Source of the DNA: Moraxellaceae bacterium
GTDB lineage: Bacteria; Pseudomonadota; Gammaproteobacteria; Pseudomonadales; Moraxellaceae
Length of the DNA stretch: 13,131 bases
Direction: 5' to 3'
NCBI GenBank assembly: GCA_030684415.1
Contig: JAUXNL010000562.1
Coordinates: 1 to 13,131, forward strand
Shown: positions 7,032-13,131 of the stretch, in pieces
Numbering within the stretch: the stretch's first letter is position 1
Layout: each line of letters starts with the position of its first letter
Program-made: the position numbers and the translations under genes
Notes under the pieces: generated by a model
Seen by the model: only the letters and a program-made list of their open reading frames with translations
Told to the model about the DNA's origin: nothing
Database searches by the model: none

Positions 7032-7720
7032 GGAAAAGCAGTCTCGTACGTCAGGTTCTGGCTTGGCAGCAGGCCCAGAAAAGTGTCGCGTATGGCTTTT
7101 CACACCGGGCAGGGCTCGGCTGGGTGTGGCGGGTTACAACGGCTTGTGGTCGGGCGCCGGCTCAGTCTGGCGACTTTTGGCCGGTTTCGAGTGATTTCGT
7201 CAACACCCCACGATGCCACAAGATGGCAGGAATTCGTGTCACCACAGTGTCATTCCCGCTAACGCGCCAGCGGCACATCGGTTGACACGCCATGCGGGCA
7301 ATCAATCAGGGCCTTGCGTATCGGCCACTGCCTGTCTCGGTATCAGAGGCCTATTGCCGGCCCAACGTCGGTGCAGCAGGCCAGTCTGCGGCGTACTCAC
7401 ATGACGTGTCTTTCTACAGCGCCGGCGGCCGTGTCGGTGTCGGTGTCGGACAACCGTGCCACGATCACCATGCCGTTTCTGGCGCAATCCTGCCCGAGGC
7501 TAACGCTCACCTCTCGCCAACACGGCCTTGGGCGCCCCAAACAGTCCGCTTTTGGCACAAACGCTGTATCACCCCTGTTCATTTACCGAAAAAACCGGCA
7601 AAAGCGGCAATGCTGTCAATGTTCGACCCGTTGGCCTCACGTATAAAGCGCCGTCTCTGCCCATCTTGTCAGACAAGATGGGCCTCATAAGCCCCTTTAG
7701 CCCCTATCGAGGTATCTGCC
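7032..7720. other. Divergent intergenic region between efflux operon and dehydrogenase
   Basis: These 689 bp must hold the promoters for both the leftward efflux operon and the rightward dehydrogenase. Several frames are open for 60-130 codons, but none gives a recognisable protein. Visible elements are a palindrome at 7659-7683, three tandem copies of GTGTCG at 7431-7448, a short inverted repeat TGCCA-CAAGA-TGGCA at 7214-7228, and a TTGACA at 7282-7287 with no good -10 partner. The length is generous for a simple divergent promoter region, so a small RNA or an unrecognised regulatory site could be present, but I see no direct evidence for one. Confidence 0.5.
7659..7683. promoter_or_regulatory. 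Perfect 12-bp-arm palindrome, candidate operator
   Basis: GCCCATCTTGTC and GACAAGATGGGC are exact reverse complements separated by a single A. The element ends 37 bp before the dehydrogenase ATG. A TATAAA hexamer at 7642-7647, 11 bp upstream, could be a -10 box, which would put the palindrome over the transcription start, a common place for a repressor operator of the TetR or GntR type. I see no good -35 at the right distance. It is not followed by a T-run, so a terminator is less likely. The regulator is unknown. Confidence 0.55.
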
Positions 7721-9538
7721 ATGCCGACCTACAAGGCCCCGTTGCGCGACATGCGCTTCCTGATGAATGAAGTGTTCGACTACCCGAAGCACTACAGCAA
7801 ACTCAGCAACGGCGCGGATGCCACGCCCGACATGGTGGATGCCATTCTTGGCGAATGCGCCAAGCTCTGCGAAGAAGTGCTGGCCCCGCTCAACCTCTCC
7901 GGCGATCTGGAAGGCTGCCACTTCGAAAACGGTGAAGTGACCACGCCCAAGGGCTTCAAAGAAGCCTACGACGCCTATGTAGCGGGCGGCTGGCAGGGCC
8001 TGTCGCACCCGCAGGAATACGGCGGACAGGGCATGCCCATGTCGCTCGGCCTCATCAAGTCGGAAATGATGGGCACCGCCAACTGGTCGTTCACCATGTA
8101 CCCCGGCCTCTCCTTGGGCTGCATGAACACCATCATGCAGCACGGCACGACAGAGCAGAAAAACACCTTCATGCCGCCGTTGGTGGAAGGCCGCTGGACC
8201 GGCACCATGTGCCTGACCGAACCACATTGCGGCACCGACCTCGGCCAGATGAAGACCAAGGCCGAACCGCAGGCTGATGGCAGCTACAAGATCACCGGCA
8301 CCAAGATTTTCATTTCCGCCGGCGAGCACGACCTGGCTGAAAACATCATCCACATCGTGCTGGCCCGCCTGCCCGACGCCCCTCCCGGCACCAAGGGCAT
8401 CTCGCTGTTCATCGTGCCCAAGTTCATCGCCAAGGCCGATGGCACCGTGGGCGAGCGCAATGCCGTGGTCTGTGGCTCCATCGAGCACAAGATGGGCATC
8501 CGCGCCTCCGCCACCTGCGTGATGAATTTCGACGGCGCTACCGGCTACCTGATTGCAGAACCGAATGGCGGCCTGAACGCCATGTTCACGTTCATGAACT
8601 CGGCGCGTATCGGCACCGCCGTGCAGGGCATCGCCCATTCCGAACTCAGCTTCCAGGGCTCGCTGCCCTATGCCAAGGAGCGTCGCTCCATGCGCGCCGT
8701 GTCGGGCAAGAAAGAGCCGGACAAGATTGCCGACGCGCTGATCTGGCACGGCGATGTGCGCCGCATGCTGCTCACGCAGAAGGCCATCACCGAAGGCGGC
8801 CGCGCCATGCTCTATTACTCCGCACAGTACGCGGACCACATGGTGAACGGCATCATCGAAAACGATAAAGCCAAGTACGAAAAGTGGGACGACAAGCTCG
8901 GCTTCCTGACGCCGATCCTCAAGGGTTTCCTTACCGAACTGGGTCTGGAATCCGCCAACATCGGCATGCAGGTGTTTGGTGGCCACGGCTACATCAAAGA
9001 GCACGGCATGGAGCAGATTGCGCGTGATGCGCGCATCGCCACGCTGTACGAAGGCACCACCGGTATCCAGGCACTTGATCTGCTCGGCCGCAAGACGCTG
9101 ATCATGACCCGCGGCAAAGCCGTGCGTGATTTCACCGGCATCATGCTCGGCTTCTGCAAGGACAACGCGCTGAACGCGAAGATGCGTCCGTTCGTGTGGC
9201 AGATTTCCAAGCTGGCCGCGCAGTGGAACATGCTTACCGTGCGCACCATGCTCACCGCGCGCAAGGACCGCGAAATCGTGTCCTCGGCCTGCCACGATTT
9301 CCTGATGTATTCCGGCTACGTGACCATGGCCTATTTCTGGGCCGTGCAGGCCGCCGTGGCCTTTGAAAAGCTGGAGAAGGGCGGCAGTGAAACGCCGGAG
9401 TTCTACAAGGCGAAGATCCAGACAGCCGAGTTCTATTTCGACCGCTTGCTGCCGCGCGCCAAGGGCCATGTGGCCGGCATCATCGCCTCGCCGAAGTCGC
9501 TGATGCAGATGGACAGCGATGCGTTTTCGATGAGCTGA
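7721..9538 (+). CDS. Acyl-CoA dehydrogenase, FadE/DmdC-like long form
   Basis: A 605-residue FAD-dependent acyl-CoA dehydrogenase that introduces the alpha-beta double bond into an acyl-CoA, the first step of beta-oxidation. Domains in order: a short N-terminal extension (MPTYKAPLRDMRFLMNEV) typical of the long bacterial form, the alpha-helical domain (about 35-160), the beta domain with CLTEPHCGTDLGQM (164-177) and ITGTKIFISAGEH (191-203), the FAD-binding helical domain with GGHGYIKEHGMEQIARD (420-436), and an additional C-terminal domain after about 465. The catalytic base is expected at Glu444 in LYEGTTGIQ. This architecture is shared by Pseudomonas FadE-type enzymes and by proteins annotated DmdC (3-methylmercaptopropionyl-CoA dehydrogenase). 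No other dmd genes are nearby, so a fatty acyl substrate is more likely, but chain length cannot be read. GAGG lies eight bases before ATG 7721. It is a single gene with its own terminator. Confidence 0.94.
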   Translation: MPTYKAPLRDMRFLMNEVFDYPKHYSKLSNGADATPDMVDAILGECAKLCEEVLAPLNLSGDLEGCHFENGEVTTPKGFKEAYDAYVAGGWQGLSHPQEYGGQGMPMSLGLIKSEMMGTANWSFTMYPGLSLGCMNTIMQHGTTEQKNTFMPPLVEGRWTGTMCLTEPHCGTDLGQMKTKAEPQADGSYKITGTKIFISAGEHDLAENIIHIVLARLPDAPPGTKGISLFIVPKFIAKADGTVGERNAVVCGSIEHKMGIRASATCVMNFDGATGYLIAEPNGGLNAMFTFMNSARIGTAVQGIAHSELSFQGSLPYAKERRSMRAVSGKKEPDKIADALIWHGDVRRMLLTQKAITEGGRAMLYYSAQYADHMVNGIIENDKAKYEKWDDKLGFLTPILKGFLTELGLESANIGMQVFGGHGYIKEHGMEQIARDARIATLYEGTTGIQALDLLGRKTLIMTRGKAVRDFTGIMLGFCKDNALNAKMRPFVWQISKLAAQWNMLTVRTMLTARKDREIVSSACHDFLMYSGYVTMAYFWAVQAAVAFEKLEKGGSETPEFYKAKIQTAEFYFDRLLPRAKGHVAGIIASPKSLMQMDSDAFSMS

Positions 9539-9587
9539 TGTCGCGCCCGGGCGAGTGGCGCTGCCACGCTGCCCAATCCTCATACAG

Positions 9588-9633
9588 GCACGCATGAAAA
9601 GGCCGGACTTTTGTCCGGCCTTTTCATGCGTGC
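9588..9633. terminator. Bidirectional terminator with a 21-bp perfect stem
   Basis: Arms at 9588-9608 and 9613-9633 are perfectly complementary over 21 bp (GCATGAAAAGGCCGGAC core), with a TTTT loop. The stem carries an A-run on the left and a T-run on the right, so it can work in both directions. It lies 49 bp after the dehydrogenase stop and 76 bp from the stop of the convergent metalloprotease gene, where a shared terminator would be expected. Confidence 0.9.
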
Positions 9634-9709
9634 TGATCGAGGGAAAACAGGCTGCCCAACCATTGGGCCGTTGCCAAACCGAATGAACACAGGTGGCCTA
9701 GAAAAGTGT

Positions 9710-10411
9710 TCACAGCAGTGCGGCCTCCAGCCGCTGTTTGCGTTGCTCCCAGTCCGGCATCACTTGCCCGAGCAGCTTGAAGAACCGTGCATCGTGGTCG
9801 CGGTGTTTGATGTGACAAAGCTCATGTGTCACCACGTACTCGATGCAGGGGCGGGGCGCGCGAACCAGGTTGACGTTCAAGGTCATAGAGCCGGTGCGTG
9901 ACAGACTGCCCCAGCGGGATTGCATGGCGCGCACGATCAAACGCGGCTGCTCGATGCCTCTGAAGTTGAGCAAGTTGGCATCCAGGACTTCAGTGAATAC
10001 GGCGCGTGCTCGGTCGAGATACCAGCGATGCAGTAATGCCTTGACGCGCTGTGGCTCCGGCTCACCAGGCAGGGTAACCAGAAGCTGGCCGCGCGTGAGC
10101 TTCACAGTGGCCGCATCCCCCGGCACTAGCTTCAGCCGGTACTGCCTGCCGAGATAGAGATGCGATTCCCCGTTGATATATTGCCTAGCCGGCGTACGCG
10201 GGCGGTAACGCTCGAACTCGGCCAGTTGCCGCCAAATCCATGGGGCTCTCTTCTGCACCCGCTCCGCAACCAGTGCCTCGGGACATCCGAGAGGCGCGCG
10301 TACTAGGACACGGCTGTCGGGGTGGACCTCGATCGTCAGCGTCTGCCTCGATGCCAGAAAGCATACCTCGTAGCGAATGGTATCGGCGCCGTAAGTCAGC
10401 ACTCCAGTCAT
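9710..10411 (-). CDS. YgjP-like (DUF45) zinc metalloprotease next to hsdR
   Basis: A 233-residue protein of the YgjP/DUF45 family, often annotated as SprT-like or M48 metallopeptidase. The zinc site is clear: HELCH at 196-200 gives the HExxH motif, and His206 in HRDHDARFF fits the third ligand. The conserved SRWGSLSRTGSMTLNVNLV (165-183) before it is also a family signature. The N-terminal half is beta-rich. No signal peptide is visible, so it is probably cytoplasmic. The physiological substrate of the family is not established. It follows hsdR: TGA of hsdR is at 10417-10419 and ATG is at 10411, five bases later. An in-frame GTG at 10420 would overlap the hsdR stop as GTGA. I prefer the ATG because GAGTGA lies just upstream. 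The position suggests co-translation with HsdR and a link to the restriction system. It could also be a passenger. Confidence 0.88.
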   Translation of the reverse strand: MTGVLTYGADTIRYEVCFLASRQTLTIEVHPDSRVLVRAPLGCPEALVAERVQKRAPWIWRQLAEFERYRPRTPARQYINGESHLYLGRQYRLKLVPGDAATVKLTRGQLLVTLPGEPEPQRVKALLHRWYLDRARAVFTEVLDANLLNFRGIEQPRLIVRAMQSRWGSLSRTGSMTLNVNLVRAPRPCIEYVVTHELCHIKHRDHDARFFKLLGQVMPDWEQRKQRLEAALL

Positions 10412-10416
10412 GGCTT

Positions 10417-13131
10417 TCACTCTGCCATCCGGTGGCGAGCGAGCTGCATCGTTTTCTCGATAATCTTGTCCATTTCGGACGTAGTCAGTGCGATGCCCCG
10501 TACGCCCTTAAGTTCGTCGTAAAGATAATCATCGATCTCGTTCATCGTCCGGCGCTGAGCATCGAGGTCATCCCAGTAGCCGACCTTGCGGTTACGGCGA
10601 AAGATCTCCCACACCGACAGCGCAGCCTCGGCGGCAGCCTCCTGAGTGTGCTGATCGTCGTTGAGGTGTGTCGCCACGAAAGGGAGCAACAGGCCATAGA
10701 TGGCAACGGCATCCGCGTCGCCGTGAAGTACCACGGGCAGGTCATCGCCCTTGCGCGAAACCACGGCATCCTTGATCTCGCTAACGCGCTGCAAGTATTC
10801 CAGATCAGACAACCGTTTGGCGCGGTAGTCGTCGATGGCTTGCTGGATCAACCTGGAGAACTTTTGATAGAAGGCCGGGTCCTTTTCCAGCCTTTCATTA
10901 ATGGCGCGCTTGGTGGCATGGGCGATCATGTCAGCCTTGGCGCCGAGGCTCTTCTCGCTGCCTGCGCCTTGTTCCTCGACCACCTTCTGAAAAGCAGCCT
11001 CGTCGAAGATGTTCACCGGTGCGTTTAGCTGTACCACCTCAGAGGCCGAGATGTGTGTGTCCAGCAGCTTCTGGATTCGCGGCTCGAAGTCGCGGTAGTC
11101 GACGGATTCCGCATAACGCAGCTTCACTGCCGCCTTGAGATTGACGAAGCGTTTGAGGTCGTTCTTGTAGGCACGCAACTTCTGTTCTGGCGTCTCGGTG
11201 ATGAAACGCTCGCTAGATAGTGCAATGGCGAGCGTCTTGGCGTAGGCCGATAACCGCTCATAGAAATCGGCACGCAGTTTTTCGTTGGCCAGCAGCTGCT
11301 CGAAGGCTTCTTCGTCCTGGCGGTTTTTCACCGTCTTGAACAGGTCCCAGAGCTCGGCATGACGCTGCGGTAGCGCCTTGGTTTCTTCATGTATCGAGCC
11401 CAACGCCCCCTCAAGATCCGCCGCCTCAAATCCTTCCAGGGCACTGTAGGTGGTTAGTGCCTGATCCAGCTCGCCCAGCACACCCACGTAGTCGATGATG
11501 TAGCCGAAGTCCTTGGCTTTGCTTCCCGACTCGTCCTCATACAGGCGATTCACTCGGGCAATGGCTTGCAGCAAGGTGTGATCTCTGAGCCGTCGCGCCA
11601 GATACAGCACTGTGTTGCGCGGCGCATCAAAGCCGGTCAGCAGTTTGTCCACCACGATCAGTATTTCCGGCTCGTCGCCGAACTTGAAGGCATTGACTAT
11701 CTGCTTGTTGTAGTCCTCCTCCGAGCCATAGCGCTTCATCATGCGTTGCCAGAAAGCTACCACTACGTCGGTGGATTCCTCGGCGTCGATCTCGTCGAAA
11801 CCCTCGCGCTCGTCGGGTGGCGAGATGATCACCTCGCTGCTGACCGCCCCCAACTCGTCCAGAAATGCTTTGTAGCGCAGTGCCGCCGCCTTGTTGGGTG
11901 CCACCAGCTGCGCCTTGAAGCCGGTACCCTGCCAGTTCTGGCGGTAATGCTCGCTGATGTCGAAGGCACGCATGTAGATCACTTGTTCGGCTTTGTTAAG
12001 CATCTCGGCGCGCGCGTATTTTTTCTTCAGGTCAGCCTTCTGCTGGTCAGTCAGCCCCTGTGTGTGGCGCTCGAACCAGATGTCGATAGCGGCCTGGTTC
12101 TGCTCCAGCTCCACCATGCGCCCTTCATAGAGCAGCGGCACAATGGCTCCGTCGGCCACCGCCTGGTCGATGGCATAGGCGTGGATAACACCACCAAACT
12201 TCGCCACGTCACTCTTCTCGCGGGTGAGCAGCGGCGTGCCGGTGAAGCCGATGTAGCAGGCATTCGGGAACATCTGCCGCATACGTGCTGAGTAACCGCC
12301 AAGCTGCGTGCGCTGGGTTTCGTCCACCAACACGAAGATGTCGGGCGAGGCATCCGTGAACTTCTTGTAGGCCAGCGCCTTGTCGAACTTGTGCACCAGC
12401 GTGGTAACGATGTGCGCCTTGCCGTCGGACACCAGCTCCACCAGATGGCGGCCGCTCTCGGCCCGGTCCGGCGAGAGGCCGCAGGCGGCGAAGGTATTGC
12501 CGAGCTGCTTGTCCAGATCCACCCGGTCGGTCACCAGCACGATGCGCGGACTGCGGATGGCCGGCTCCAGTGCCAGCGCGCGGGCCAGCATCACCATGGT
12601 CAGCGACTTGCCCGAGCCTTGCGTGTGCCACACGATGCCGCCCCGGCGCTTGCCGCTGTCGTCGGTCCGTCTGACCCGCCGCAACACCTCCTGAATGGCG
12701 AACACCTGCTGGTAGCGCGCGACCTTGCGCACGCCACCGTCGAACACGGTGAAGGCCCAGGTCATCTCCAGCAGGCGCTCCGGGCGACACAAGGCGTAGA
12801 GCGTGCGGTCCTGCTCGGTCACTTGCCGACCCACGAAGTAGGGCGCAATCTCCTCGCGCACGCCCAGCTCGGCAAAGCTCAGATCGAACAGCGAGGCCTT
12901 GACCGACTCCGGCAGCGGGCGTTCCAGCAGAGGGGCCAGCTCCGCATCCGCTACGTCCTCCCTCCATTTCGACCAGAACTTGGCCGGGGTGCCAGTGGTG
13001 GCGTAGCGGGCCTCGTTCTTGTTCACCGCCAGCACCATCTGTGTATACGTAAACAGGCGCGGGATGTACTCGTCGCGCTGATTGCGGATGGTCTGCGAAA
13101 TGGCCTGGGCCACCTCGACTTTGGGTGATTT
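10417..13131 (-). CDS. hsdR: Type I restriction endonuclease subunit R, 5' end outside window
   Basis: The C-terminal 904 residues of HsdR, the motor and nuclease subunit of a type I restriction-modification enzyme, which translocates DNA using ATP and cuts unmethylated DNA together with HsdM and HsdS. The frame is open to the window edge (it reads KSPKVEVAQAIS before the internal GTG at 13113), so the N-terminal nuclease domain lies beyond 13131. Superfamily 2 helicase motifs are visible: Walker A HTQGSGKS near 12601-12632, motif II VDETQRTQ near 12302-12330, motif III GFTGTPL near 12229-12249, motif V TGFDAPRNTVLYLARR near 11600-11640 and motif VI QAIARVNR near 11546-11569. Motif II is DETQ rather than DEAH or DECH, a variation I believe occurs in this family. 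The C-terminal helical region (about 10417-11400) is typical. No frameshift is seen. hsdM and hsdS are expected upstream, to the right. Confidence 0.95.
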   Translation of the reverse strand, partial: KSPKVEVAQAISQTIRNQRDEYIPRLFTYTQMVLAVNKNEARYATTGTPAKFWSKWREDVADAELAPLLERPLPESVKASLFDLSFAELGVREEIAPYFVGRQVTEQDRTLYALCRPERLLEMTWAFTVFDGGVRKVARYQQVFAIQEVLRRVRRTDDSGKRRGGIVWHTQGSGKSLTMVMLARALALEPAIRSPRIVLVTDRVDLDKQLGNTFAACGLSPDRAESGRHLVELVSDGKAHIVTTLVHKFDKALAYKKFTDASPDIFVLVDETQRTQLGGYSARMRQMFPNACYIGFTGTPLLTREKSDVAKFGGVIHAYAIDQAVADGAIVPLLYEGRMVELEQNQAAIDIWFERHTQGLTDQQKADLKKKYARAEMLNKAEQVIYMRAFDISEHYRQNWQGTGFKAQLVAPNKAAALRYKAFLDELGAVSSEVIISPPDEREGFDEIDAEESTDVVVAFWQRMMKRYGSEEDYNKQIVNAFKFGDEPEILIVVDKLLTGFDAPRNTVLYLARRLRDHTLLQAIARVNRLYEDESGSKAKDFGYIIDYVGVLGELDQALTTYSALEGFEAADLEGALGSIHEETKALPQRHAELWDLFKTVKNRQDEEAFEQLLANEKLRADFYERLSAYAKTLAIALSSERFITETPEQKLRAYKNDLKRFVNLKAAVKLRYAESVDYRDFEPRIQKLLDTHISASEVVQLNAPVNIFDEAAFQKVVEEQGAGSEKSLGAKADMIAHATKRAINERLEKDPAFYQKFSRLIQQAIDDYRAKRLSDLEYLQRVSEIKDAVVSRKGDDLPVVLHGDADAVAIYGLLLPFVATHLNDDQHTQEAAAEAALSVWEIFRRNRKVGYWDDLDAQRRTMNEIDDYLYDELKGVRGIALTTSEMDKIIEKTMQLARHRMAE

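Noticed and set aside
7553..7565. TGGCAC resembling a sigma-54 -24 element
   Set aside because: The GC that should mark the -12 element is at the wrong distance (seven bases between GG and GC instead of ten).
7697..9595. A 632-codon open frame antisense to the acyl-CoA dehydrogenase
   Set aside because: It covers the full dehydrogenase gene, whose motifs are unmistakable, and its translation is His/Gly/Arg-rich with no recognisable domain. It is a by-product of GC-rich codon bias.
12302..12330. HsdR motif II reading DETQ as a sign of an inactive motor
   Set aside because: The acidic DE pair is retained and the surrounding VDE..RTQ is normal; I believe the third and fourth positions vary in type I R subunits.
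12391..13128. Long forward frames opposite hsdR (also 11566-12291)
   Set aside because: Both are antisense to intact helicase motifs of HsdR and show low-complexity shadow composition.

Overview
The window looks like a chromosomal segment of a moderately GC-rich gammaproteobacterium. The dispersed palindromes (GTGGG-GCGGC..GCCGC type and GTGCGAAT..ATTCGC type) resemble the REP elements of Pseudomonas and Xanthomonadales genomes. The lineage is an inference from memory of such repeats, and no 16S or other marker is present. Seven protein genes are supported; one of them runs off the right edge.

Layout. 1-393: no supported gene. 394-1344 (-): a DUF808/YedI-type membrane protein. 1345-1818: a spacer rich in hairpins and short repeats. 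1819-7031 (-): a four-gene tripartite efflux operon read right to left as TolC-type outer-membrane factor, MacA-type adaptor, MacB-type ATPase, MacB-type permease. The first two genes overlap by 4 bp (ATGA) and the next pair is 13 bp apart. The ATPase and permease are separated by 383 bp holding two inverted-repeat elements. A hairpin terminator follows the permease. 7032-7720: a 689-bp divergent intergenic region with a perfect 12-bp-arm palindrome just before the next gene. 7721-9538 (+): a FadE/DmdC-like acyl-CoA dehydrogenase, followed by a very long bidirectional terminator. 9710-13131 (-): the end of a type I restriction-modification operon, with hsdR (5' part outside the window) joined to a YgjP-like zinc metalloprotease gene.

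How the genes work together. The efflux genes together give all parts of a MacAB-TolC-like pump: inner-membrane ABC transporter (ATPase and FtsX-fold permease as separate polypeptides), periplasmic adaptor and outer-membrane channel. The acyl-CoA dehydrogenase is a stand-alone fatty-acid or acyl-CoA oxidation gene. The HsdR subunit would need HsdM and HsdS, probably encoded beyond 13131.

I found no clearly new multi-gene system. The points most worth a second look are the operon-internal repeat elements, the palindrome before the dehydrogenase, the long low-complexity insert in the adaptor, and the coupled hsdR-metalloprotease pair.
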